Source: Edaphochlamys debaryana (Eukaryota; Chlorophyta; Chlorophyceae; Chlamydomonadales). From it: DNA of 64,000 nucleotides. A program made the translations under genes and the position numbers. The notes beneath the pieces were generated by a model. That model did not search any database and was not told where the DNA came from. It saw nothing but the letters and a program-made list of their open reading frames with translations. The stretch's first letter is position 1. Each line of letters starts with the position of its first letter. The stretch spans positions 434,001 through 498,000 of the forward strand of contig JAEHOE010000081.1 in NCBI GenBank assembly GCA_016858145.1, in the 5' to 3' direction. Below, in pieces: positions 34,801 to 45,120 of this stretch.

Positions 34801-35453
34801 GGTTTGGGGGTCTTTAGAAGATTCAAACCCATCCACCGGCGGTGACTGACTCTTCCCCTCTTCCCCTCGCTCCCTGACTCAGAGCAATGCCTTCTTTCCC
34901 TGAGATAGACAGCAAGCGATACCGGCGGACGCCGTATAGCACCTGTCGCCCCAAGCCTGCTCCTCCCCCCGCCCTTCCCCGTCCCCCCTTCTCCTAACCT
35001 CGCGACGCACACCAGCGCCGCCTTGACCTCGGAAGGCAGGGGCGCCAGATGGGCACCCAGCTGAGTCACGAGCGGCTCCACGTGTTGGCCGAGCAAGCCG
35101 ATGCAAAGGGCGCGGAGGCTGGGGACTGGGGACTGGAACGGAGGGTGCGGCACAAGCTGCTGTAGCAGCTCCTGCGCTGTCCTGCTGTGGGAGCTGGCGG
35201 AAGGTGCGGTCGCGGGCTTTGCGGGGTCGTGGTCGCGGGGGCCGCGCCCTGTGCGGCCGGGAGGGTGCAGGGCGAGGATGGATGGGATGGCGGGGTTGCG
35301 AGCAAACGTGCTCAACTTTAGCCGCAACGTGTCATGCAGAGTATATGCTTGCAAGCAGGCCCAGGTCAGCGCACCGGAAGTGCTGGGCTCGCCGTCTGCA
35401 TCCGCGATTTCCTCCCAGTCAAGTGCGCCGCGTCCGCCGCGGGGCCACGCCAT
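31849..35453 (-). CDS. Leucine-rich-repeat protein (AMN1/F-box-LRR-like), 673 aa
   Basis: Function unknown; the repeats suggest a protein-binding scaffold. Exons on the minus strand are 35453-34999, 34775-34667, 34406-34248, 33761-33578, 33499-32496 and 31959-31849 (TAA); all phases agree. Starting at MAWPRGGRG, the N-terminal half shows LRR-type segments: SLRALCIGLLGQHVEPLV, TMLDLQGATALTERAIRR, LRSCPGIRALDLRGLP, CPSLELLAVGG and LPRLRVLVWPG. The large fifth exon is low complexity (Pro, Gln-Gly repeats near 33000, Ala). The C-terminal exon is a charged, probably helical segment ending ARALARWLDAE. No F-box was seen. The start codon is the first in a frame with no upstream acceptor needed, but it is not proven. 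It is transcribed away from the MYND gene at 35984. Confidence 0.65.
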
Positions 35454-35983
35454 CCCTATGTTATGATGCGTTTAGCGCGAGCATATGTTGTGGAGTGTGT
35501 GGTGAGTTATGCTCGCGTGTGGATCGTGCCGACGCCCATGAAGCCCCCGCGCCCACGCCCATCCCGCCAGTAGGCGATGCGCGGGCCGCATGCCCACTCC
35601 TCCTAAGCACTTCCGGTTGGGTAGCAGTTGCGCGGAACGTTGCGGGGAGAGGGATTAACTTGTGCGAGGGGGCGAGGACTGCGTGGAACCCTCGCGACCC
35701 ACGGCGAGGTACGAGGGGCATCGCTTTAGCGCGGCACGGCCCCAAGGCAGGGCACTTTAAGACAAGGGCAGACATGGTTGAAGATGCCATCGGGCTGCAA
35801 GGCGTGTCCGAAAAACTCTCTGCCCCCGGCAGTTGGGCCGCAGGTGTCGAGTGATCTGGAGGAGCTGGAATGGGCACGGCTCTCGTGCCCCTGCACTTGC
35901 GATGGCCGCACACGCTCAGCAGCAATCAGTGGTAGGAGAACCTCGCCACGTCATGTTGTCACAGCAACACTTGGGCTAGAACG
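35454..35983. promoter_or_regulatory. Divergent intergenic region between LRR and MYND genes
   Basis: Only 530 bases separate the two start codons on opposite strands, so both promoters must lie here or overlap. I see no clear TATA box or named element. Inference from gene arrangement only. Confidence 0.5.
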
Positions 35984-38900
35984 ATGGAGTTCTCGCGGGA
36001 CCTTCTGGTGCAGCGCATCCGCGCTGAGCAGACGTCGCTCGATGTCATCTACCGCATTGTACTGGCAAATCCGGACCGCCCCTTGTCGATGGCCGCGGCG
36101 CAGAGCCTGCCGGGACGGTGCGCCAGCCATGAACACCCTGAACGCTTGAGAACTTGACATAAGTCTGGACTTATGTAGCTCGCACCGTACTACGCATAGA
36201 CATGTAGCGAGTGCAGGGTACCCTGCAAGTGTCGACACGCAACCCGCATCTGACCTCCCCCTCCCTTCCCCAGGTCCCGCCTGCAACACGAATCACGGGA
36301 AGCGTGCAAGCAGCTTTACGAGCTGCTCAAAGATACGGGGACAGTCGAGTGGCCCCTGGAGAGACTGGGGCTGTGGATGGGCGCCTGCGAGAAGGCGGGG
36401 ACGTGGGCCTGGCTCGCCGCCAAGATGGCCGCCATCCCACCCGCAGTGGCCTTCCTAGCGGGAGCCTCGACGAGGCTACCAGCCTATCATTCCTTGAACT
36501 TTCAGAGCGGCGCCCACGAGCTGATCACTTCAGTGACGTCCTGGCTGAACCGGCTCACGGAACCGCTGTACGGCTGGCTGGTTGGCGTTTGGGGTCGCCC
36601 GGCGGCGGTCGGGCCGGGGGTCAGGGCCCGTCTGGCACTCTGCTTCGCTGCGCCGCTGTGGACTCCCGACTTCATGTCTTCCGCAGCGGCCGCGCTCCGC
36701 AGCTGCGCCCAGTCCGCGCAGCTCTCATCACAAGCCGGCCGGCGGGGTTTCGTGCACCCTATGGTGGATGGCCGGCTGGTCGCAGCCTCGAGTGCGGACA
36801 CGTGTGCCCGGCTGACTCATGCCTGCGCAGTCTACGCCTGCCTCGCCACGGTATTGTGGGATGACCTGGTCGACGAAGACGTCAGCCGGGTCACGTCGCC
36901 CCAATCGACGCCGGGGCCCGAGTTCGCCGCCCTCAGGCCGGTCCCTGGCGGCAGCCCGGACGCCGCGCCTGACGACGCATCCGGGCCGGCGCCAGACACC
37001 GCCGCTGTTCAAAGTGAGCTCCTGACGGCACTGGGTATGAGCCGGCTGCTGCCGACGGTTGCATGGGCCTTGCTGCGGGGCTGCCCGGCGCCGGACCCGG
37101 AGCTATACGACCAAGACAGTCGCACGGGGCGCCACCACAAATCCTGCGCGGAAGTCATGGACCTCGCCGCGTACAACGCCGCACACGCGGTGCAAACGGC
37201 CCACCGGCTGCGCGCTAGCTTCACAGGCGACGCTAGCTTGGTGCTTGCCTCGCAGCTGTCCCACCCGGACGTGGAGGCGCTGCAGGAGGCGCTGCTGGAG
37301 CGGCTGTGCGTGCACGGGGGCGTGGAGCTGGAGGGGGACGGGCAGGACCGGGGGCAGGCGCAGCAGGGGCGAGGGCAGAGGCAGCAGGGACAGGGGCAGC
37401 GGCAGCGGCAGCAGCAGCAGGGGGGCGGGAGGCGTCCAGGGGGTGACCGGTCCCCGGCAGGGTCTGCAGCGCCGGGCCGGTGGTGGCTTCCGGCGCTGGA
37501 GGCGAGGCTGGGGCACGCGATCTGGGGCATCGGCGAGAGTGAGGGCACGGTAGTGCGGCTGCAGTACGCAGCCAGCCCCATCATCCCCCTCTGGCGAAGC
37601 CTGTACTCCCCAGCCGGGGGCTATTCTCCCTCGCCTCGCCTCGCCCGGCTCGCGCCGCGAGCCCTAGAGGCACTGTGCCGCCTGTTCCGGGGCGAAGGCC
37701 TGGCGGGGGCCTGCTCGCGGCGTGCCTGGGATCCCGCATTCGCACAGGTGCGGGGACCGTCCTGGAGTCTGTCCCTGGTGATATCAGATGACCGGGGCAA
37801 GCCCAGGCCTGATGATACGGTTGGGGCAAGCCCAGCCCCGCAGTGCGTGGACGGGGTCAGGCCCCGCCAGGGCCCTGCGCTGCCTCTGCAGTCTCTACAG
37901 ACCCTGATGGGGCGACTAGTCCGTCCCTGAGGGTTTCTTAGCGGTGTTCACGTTGCAAGGTTTTGGTGCGTGCGGTCCCTCAGCGCGACCGACCCGAGTG
38001 GGGCCGAGTGGGGCCGCCCTGCGCTGCATCTGCCAACTGCCAACTGCCAACCGCCAACTGCCCCAACTCTGCCTCCACGCCTGCCGGCTGACCCTCCCGC
38101 CCCTGCCCCCGAAAGGACGTTGACCAACTGGTGGTCGGCCTCACTGTTCTGTGTCACAGCGTGTGTGTATGCGCGCCTTCGGTTCCCCACTCCACCCCCC
38201 TCCACCACCCCCTCTCACAGGATGTGGACACACCGGTGGTCGGCACCCGCAGCGCCGAGACGCTCGCCTGGGCCCTGGCGCTGAACCTCGAGGGGCTGGA
38301 GGCGGGGCTGGAGGGGGGCGGCGTCACGAGGGCTAAACCACTCACCGAGGTGCGTACGGCAGGGCGGAGCGGTAGCCACGTGCACCGGTGCGGCAGGGCG
38401 GGGCGGTCACGAGGCTGAACCCCTCACCGAGGTACATGCCCGAGCGACGATGCATGGTTCCTTGCTCTGTGTAGGGGCTGAGGGCCAGCAGGCGTGTCAC
38501 GGCTGTTACCAGGTGCCCCACTGTCTGCCCGCCCGTGTTGTCTTACACTCCTTTGCAAGGCGGTGTGCGGGGCGGCTCTGGCCCTGGAGCTACTGCGCAC
38601 CTGGGGCGGTGATGAGTCCCAGCGCGGCAGCGGTGAGTGGGGTATGTGAGCGGTGTTTGCGGTACGGTGCGGGCTAGCGTGTCTGCTGGCCGTCTGTAAT
38701 TTTAAGGACGTCCGTTGGAGGCAAGCGCACAGAAATAAAGGCCCTACTCGTGCCCCAGTTCCTGGTGAACAGTCTCCGAGCTTAGCCAAATGTAGCCTCC
38801 ATGCACCTCATTGCCTCCTCGACCCCCGCCCCCCGCCCCACACGCAGCCCCCGCGCTGCTGGGCGCCCCGAGCCGCGAGGCCCTGGCGGCGGCGCTCACC

Positions 38901-40607
38901 CGCGCGGGCCTGGCCGCCTCCCTGGACCACGCCCTGCGCCTGGCCTTTGCCGCAGCAGACCGGGCCGCGCTCGAGCCAGGCAACCCGGTCCTACAGCGCC
39001 TGGCCCGGGAAACGGTCTTCATACCTTTCATGGTGCCTCGGGTACTCGGCAACTGGGCCCTCCCGCCGCAGCTGCGCCTCGAGGCCAGCGGCGGGGTGCT
39101 GGTGACGCTCGGCAAGCGGGCGCGCATGCTGGCGCGGCGGCTGCGGGAGCTGGAGGCGGAGGTGGAGGGGAGCGGGGCGGGCGCGGCACGGGCGGGGGCG
39201 CTGAAGCGGGAGCGAGAGCTGCTGGCGGCGGTTATCCACCAGCTGCTGATGGCAATGCCGGGACCGAGGCTGCTGCCCCTCGCGCGGGATGAGTTGGGGC
39301 CCCGGGGCGACGCAGGCCGGCCTGCCCCGAACGTCGATGCCGAGGCCTTCGTGGGCCAGTGGATGTGCCTGCTGGCCACGCAGGCGGCGGCGCGGGCAGC
39401 GCCCCTACGGCTGCACCGCGAGGCCGCCAGGTGGTTGCTGTACAGCGTGACAGAGTCGCTGAGGCATGTGTGGCTCGGCTGTACATCAAGCGAGGCCAGC
39501 CTGAGCGCACCGCGGCTGCTGGCGCTCCAGCCGCAGCGCCTGTTGGCGGCGGCCTGCAAGCTGCTGTGCGCCCGGGTGGGGGCGGCGGAACCCAGCGGCG
39601 GCACGGATGGGGACGCCCAGGAAACCGTGGAGGACATGCAGACCGCCGCCGAGCATGCCGTGGCGGCCCTGGCCGAGCTGGCGGCGCACCCGCAGCTGAG
39701 CGATCGCGTGCGGTCCTGGCTGGTGCCGCCCGGCGGTGGTGGGGGCAGCTCTGGCGGCGGCAGCGGCGACGGCAGGGGTGGCGACAGAGCAAAGGGCGGC
39801 GGCGCCTGCCGCGATCGGTCCTGGCTGGTGCCGCCAGGCGGCGGCGGGGTTGCGGCGGCCGGCGGCGGCGCTGGCAGCAACTGCACCGGCCTTGAGGCCG
39901 GCCCTGAGGCTGAGCTTGGATCGGCGGTGAGCCCCGCGGAGCGGGGCCCGGGGGAGCGGGGCTGCCTGGTGCCCGCCCTCCGAGTGGGGTTGCAGCCGTG
40001 GCTGCGGAACGAGTCGCTCCGCGGCACGCTGGATGCGCTGCTGCGCACCGCGGCCCCTGCCGGCGGCGGCGGAGGCGAGGCAGCGGCGGGCAGCAGCGGA
40101 GACGAGGCCCTGGGGGCCGGCGGAGATGGCAGCAGCGGCGGCGAGGCAGTGAGGGGCTGCGACGGAGGCCAGGCAGCGGGGGGCGACGGGCGTAACCTCT
40201 TCCGCTCGACCGCCGCAGCGCTGGCGGCAAGCATTCGGTCGGAAAGCAGCTTCGTGCAATTGAAAGGAGACACGGGAGCCGTCTACTTCCCCACGGTAGG
40301 CGTTGTGGCTCTCCTGCAGCTGGGCCCACCCCTCGATGACGGCGAGGGGCCGCCGGCGGACGAGTCGGCGGCCCTGCTGGCGGCGCCGCTGCCGCCGCCC
40401 ATCGCCGTGCCGCTGGCCGAGGTGGCGTTCCCCGGCCTGCGCGTGTGCGCGTACCCGGGCTGCCTGTCGTACGGCGGCCGGAGCGAGGCGGAGCTGCCGC
40501 TCAAGCAGTGCGCGCGGTGCAAGTGCGTGCGGTACTGCTCGCAGGAGTGCCAAAAGGCGGACTGGGAGGAGGGGCATAAGAACGAATGCCAGCGACATTG
40601 CAAATAG
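35984..40607 (+). CDS. MYND zinc-finger protein, copy 1 (about 1.2 kilo-residues)
   Basis: Probably a protein-interaction factor; MYND fingers bind proline-rich partners. Exons are 35984-36117, 36274-37747, 38221-38349, about 38475-38632 (uncertain) and 38848-40607 (TAG). The start MEFSRDLLVQRIRAEQTSLD matches the paralogue at 49876 (MELSRDVLVLRLRAQQTALD), and the donors of exons 1, 3 and 4 sit at homologous sites. The C terminus holds the MYND finger: CAYPGC, CARCKCVRYCSQEC, DWEEGHKNEC. The middle is unassigned, with LGACEKAGTWAWLAAKM-type conserved blocks and a Gln/Gly-rich tract (37350-37440). Exon 4 is odd: the end phase demanded by exon 5 is met by frame KAVCGAALALELLRTW, but no acceptor I can find opens that frame after exon 3. 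A small indel relative to copy 2, or an unseen splice site, is likely. Confidence 0.8.
38322..38431 (+). repeat. Duplicated 3' edge of MYND copy 1 exon 3
   Basis: GTCACGAGGGCTAAACCACT followed by CACCGAG|GT (38322-38349) recurs with changes at 38406-38431, followed by GTACAT. Offset is about 84. It is the same kind of junction duplication as in the ACC gene. Confidence 0.8.
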
Positions 40608-40627
40608 CACGTGGGGGGGGGGGGGGG

Positions 40628-40672
40628 GCTGACTGGAGGGAGGCGCACAAGGGCGAGTGCCATACGTGCTAG
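40628..40672 (+). pseudogene. Remnant of a second MYND-finger C terminus
   Basis: Twenty bases after the stop of MYND copy 1, beyond a G-run, the sequence reads ADWREAHKGECHTC and a stop. This matches the end of the finger (ADWEEGHKNECQRHC) but is clearly diverged. It may be a decayed tandem copy of the last exon end, or an alternative terminal exon. No acceptor AG lies directly before it. Confidence 0.65.
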
Positions 40673-41538
40673 GAGGGCCGGGCAAGCGGGCTTTCCAAGT
40701 AGGGCTTTTTTAGGTGTGCTAGCTGGGACCCCGCAGTTGGACTGGAGGTTGGGCAAACGGGGCCTCGGTGCCATTGGCAGTTTGTTGGCAGTTGGCGTGG
40801 GCGATGCGAGGGCGGCGAGGATGCGAGTTAAACATGAGTTGCGGCGAGGATGCGGCGAGGATGCGAGTATGAGTTGCGGTCTGCTTTCTGCCTTCGTTCA
40901 TAAGCCCGGGTTGTGCAGGGTGCTTGTGATTCCGTGACGTGATGGCTGCTGGGGGCCGAGGGCATGACTCGGTGTGCTGTGCGATTATTGTGTGGCTGAG
41001 GACCCAGGCCACGCACTGGCGGCACCGAGGATACCGGTGCTGTGTCCAGGCGGCAGTCATGTGTGGCGGGTGGATGCCCCGAGCGCATTGGGGGCGTGGG
41101 GGTTCCGTACTTGCATTGCGTGTGGCTGGGTGCCTGCGGCCGAGGATCACGCCGACAATGGCGGCACCGAGGATGCCGGAACCGAGGGGAAGATCAGCGG
41201 TAGCGAACGACACTGCCGGCTGGTAAAGGCCGCCGGGCGGGTGAGGTGTGGTGTCCGGGGGGGCTGGTGGCATGCGTCGGTGGGTGCCCACGGACCGGGC
41301 ATGAGGCCGGGTGGAGGAAGGGGGCTTCGAACGTAACTTGTGTCACCGATGTTGCGCAAGGAGCCGGACTGTGAGGGCGAAGCCATAGGCAGGACCACGG
41401 TTAGGCAGCAAGACCGCGAGGGCTTTCGCGCGGGAATGGCAGCGATCTCAATGCCCAGAAACAAAGCAGCCAACAGATGGTAGCAGCAACACGCGCTACA
41501 TTCCTACATACTGTGTAGCATACTAGAGATCTCTCAGC
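40673..41538 (+). other. Intergenic region between MYND copy 1 and the ankyrin gene
   Basis: No coding signal seen. Contains short repeats GGCGAGGATGCG(AG) at about 40810-40880, TTGGCAGTTTGTTGGCAGTT near 40778, and two copies of GGCGGCACCGAGGAT(A/G)CCG near 41020 and 41160. The region just before 41539 should hold the promoter of the ankyrin gene. Confidence 0.6.
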
Positions 41539-43563
41539 ATGGCAGCAAGCACGAATGCTCCAGAGGAGGTCTGCATTCCGGAAATCGTCGGCCGCATTTC
41601 AAGCTTCCTGCCACCCAACGAGATTGCCTGTACGCTGCGACTCGTAAACCGCTCTACCGCTGACCAGTTCCGGGAGCACACCGGGGTGCGGCTCTCGCAG
41701 CCCTCCCCGGCTGCGGCCTTCGCTGCTCGCTGGTCCGCCCCCGGGGCCTGCCGCGCCCTCTCCTACCAGCGCCGACTGCAGCTGCTGTGCCTGACGGCCG
41801 CCAGCGGGGATGTGGGTAACCTGGAGGTGGCGCTGGCGGCGGCGGGTCTGTGCCCGACGGTGGAGGTGATGGCGGCAGCGGCGGCCGCCGGGCAGCTGCC
41901 CGCGTGCCGCTGGCTGGCGGAGAAGGGATGCCCGCTGAAGGGACCACTCCCAGCAGGAACTAGTCTCCAAGCCCTCGCCTCAAAAGGGGGCCATGCGGCG
42001 ATCTGCGAGTGGCTCACGGAGCAGGGGCACGCATGGAGCTGGGAGTGTGTGCGGTCAGCCGCGCTCGGGGGTCACCCGGAGCTCATGGGGGCCCTCCTGC
42101 ACAAGGGGCCCCCGGGCCCCAGCGGCAACGCCTTTGCAGAGTCCATGCTTGATGCGGCGGCGAGGGGCTGCGACCTGGAAACCCTCCAGGAGATGTGGCG
42201 AGAGCGGGCTGCACAATCATCGGCGCGGCTGGATTGGGAGCACGTGCGGGGCATGACTGTTGCCGCTGCCGCCGGCAGCCCCACCCCCGACTGGGCGGCC
42301 AAGGTGGCGTGGCTGCTGGAGCAGGTGAGAAGGAACTGGGGCAAACACAAAGGAAGCTGGACAGTTTCATGTCAACGGGGGAGGGGCTGGCAGGGCGGGG
42401 GGGCAGGTTTGTCGTGCTGTCCGATGTATGGTCCGAAGCCTCCGATACGGATCTCACAGGCAGAGGTGTGTGGCCTTTCTTTGACTGGGTTCAGCCCCGT
42501 TGAAGCGCTTCTCCCTTACTGCTAGGCAGGCCAGAGAACAGAGGCAAGATTGCTGCGCTCCTCTCTCTTCTTTCCAAACTCCTCTTCGCGCCTTTCCTTC
42601 CCATGCACAGGGTGCGAGGCGGCACTTGGGGGTATGCAGGGCCGCTGCCTTCCGCCCAGATGCCGTCGCACGGCTGACCCTGCTAGTGGAGGGCATGGGC
42701 TTCCCGGTCGACGCCTGCACTCTCGACGCAGCAGCCGAGGAGGGCCGGGCCGATGCCGTACGCTGGCTACTCGCATGGGGCCTGCAGCCCTTTCAACGGC
42801 AGGGCATCGCGGCCGCAGAGCGAGGCCACACGGAGGTGCTGCGGGCGCTGCACGGCGCGGGCTGCCCGCTGCCCCCGCCAGCAGAGCTGCTTCGCAGTGC
42901 GTGTGCGTCTGGGAGCGTGGAGACGGTCAGCTGGGTGGTGGCGACGTGTGGGGCCGAGGCGCTGCATGCAAAGCGGCACGAAGTCTTCGAAACGGCCCTT
43001 CAGTCCGGGAGCCTTGAGCTGGTGACGTGGCTGCACGGGAGGGGCTTGGGGCCCGGCCGGTACCCCTGGGACGATGCCGCCGAGGGAGGCTGCGTGGCTG
43101 TGCTCGAGCTGCAAGCGGAGTGGGGCGCGGATGCCCAGGTGCGGCCATGCATGACAAAGGCAGTATCACCCATGGATCTCAATTAGTCAGAGGCAGATGC
43201 CATGCATTTAGTTGCGGCCGTGTCGTAACCCACTGCCCTCACTGCTGTAGGCTGCACCTCCCTGGCCCTGAACATATTCTTGTCCCCCAATCCCGCACTC
43301 CCTCCGTTCAGGACCCGGACTGCCCAACAGGAGACTGCCACCTGACGGCCGCCGCGCGTGGCGACCTGCTGACCCTGGAGGCCCTGCGGCGTGTAGGCGT
43401 GCCCCTGGGCCGCACATCGCAGGAGAAGAGGTCTCTGGTGCGAGGAGCATTCTCGCATGGGGCACCCGAGCCGGCGCTGCGCTGGCTGCGCGAGGCCGTG
43501 GGCGAGGTGGACTGGGCCCCGGCGGCGGAGGAGGCCCGCACAGCACCCAAGCTTGTGGGCTAG
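41539..43563 (+). CDS. Ankyrin-type repeat protein with F-box-like N terminus, 521 aa
   Basis: Likely a protein-binding adaptor. Exons 41539-42324, 42611-43138 and 43312-43563 (TAG) are all in phase 0. The N terminus reads IPEIVGRISSFLPPNEIACT then LRLVNRS, like a degenerate F-box (I..I...L.......L..V). It is followed by repeats of the ankyrin kind common in green algae: CRWLAEKGCPL, GGHAAICEWLTEQGH, GGHPELMGALLHKG, AVRWLLAWGL, RGHTEVLRALHGAGCPL, GSLELVTWLHGRGLG. The repeats are loose, so the exact number is uncertain. It lies between, and is transcribed the same way as, the first of two inverted MYND paralogues. Confidence 0.75.
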
Positions 43564-45120
43564 CGGGCTGCAGGGGGGGGGTGGGGGTGCAGGCCGGCGG
43601 AGGCGCAGGGGGGAGGCTAGCGCAGGAGGTCGGTGGGACCAAGGAGGGCATTGGGTGAGGCAGTAGTGCAGGGCTCCCAAGGGCGCAAAGGGCGGAAAGC
43701 GCAAGCGGCTCAGCGAGGGGCCGATCGAGCCGTACGTGGAACGAAGCCCGGCCCTGAGGCGCAGGGCAAGAGCAAGGAGCGCGGCCATAACCTTGCTTGG
43801 CTAGCGGCCGCATGTGTGCCCCGTCTTCAGGTCTGTTTCGGGCCGGAATGCGGTTGACCCTCGGGTGAGAACCTGGAAACTGAGCGGATGGCAATTGAGT
43901 CACGTTGCATACACAAAATGCGTGAGGAGCGTAGCCGCCTATGAACGGGGACCCTTGCGGGTTGAAAGTTGGTATGGCTAGCGGAGGTATGGGCTGTGCT
44001 GTGCAACCTGGAGGTGGCAAGGCTGTTGGTGAGGACAGGGCCGGCCCGCAGCTTCGCTGGCGGAGAGAGTGCCGGGGACGTAGTCCACCGAGGCATCCAG
44101 GGCGGAGCCATGAGAGCCTGTCACTGGGGTGCAGGGCACAAGCCGGGGGCGCTTGTAAACCAAGGCTCGGGCACTCCACGTGCATGAAGCGCGCCCTGGG
44201 CATCTCGGTGCATGCAGACTGCCGACAGTGCAATGCGTGCGCGGTCGGCTTTTGGCGCTCTGGCGGCGTGAGGCGCAGCAGGCGCTTCAGTGTGTTCCAG
44301 CACCTGTCTCCTCTCGGAAGGGAACCCAAGGGGATAGATCCCCTGAGAGGAGGGGATCCCGCATGTGAGCCCACACCCTCCTGACGTCCTGCCTGAGTGG
44401 AAGCTGAGTCGCACGGCAGAGCCGCCCTGCAAGCAGCGCCGCCCGTGAGAGCTGAGGCCGTCGTTCCTCCAGCTTCCCGCCTCCCTCTGCCCCCTTTCCC
44501 TCCGCCTTACACCGACCAGCACTGTCCAGAGGTGGTCCTGTGCTCGCAGGGGCCGTGCAGCGTAGTCCGGACGACGACGAAGGGGGATGCAGCTGAACGC
44601 AACTGGGCTGTGCGCAACGCGATGTCCAGAGGTGGTCGCCCAGCGCCACCTGCATGGCCACTTGGGACTTGGCCAGTCCTCTCGTCCCCATTTGCATCAG
44701 TCAGCCCTGACTCATTGCCAGCAGTGCCTAGTGCCCTGCCTTGCCAAGATACGTGTGCGAACCAATTGCAAGCCCTGGACCCATAATGCCTTCACTACAT
44801 CGCCAGGGGCACACAGGTTTGCTGCAGTCCCATCTGCTGTGGTTGAACCCCAAAGTGCGCATTCGCCCAGGACGTGCCCAACTCAGACTCCAAAAGTTAT
44901 ATTGATTAGCCCTGACTCATTCTTCGCGCAGCGTGGAGCGCAGCGGCTACGATGCACTCAAGCAACATGTACATGTAGCTGCGTGTACGGCAATCCTGTA
45001 CGGCACTGAAGCAACCCAACTACCCGAAGCCCACAACAGTGCGGCGGGCCCACCCCTCTTGTGCACACCCTTCTATCTCCCAGTGAGCCGTGCTACGACT
45101 CATGTGTCCCCCCGCACGTG
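43564..45120. other. 1.55-kb intergenic region between convergent ankyrin and MYND copy 2 genes
   Basis: No supported gene. It holds two 3' ends. TGTAA, the usual polyadenylation signal of green algae, occurs near 44154 on the plus strand; on the minus strand TTACA (as TGTAA) lies near 44507, though both are far from the stops. TGTGCTCGCAGGGGCCGTGC near 44540 is a dispersed repeat seen elsewhere in the window. The motif CCCTGACTCATT occurs at about 44706 and 44912. Confidence 0.6.
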
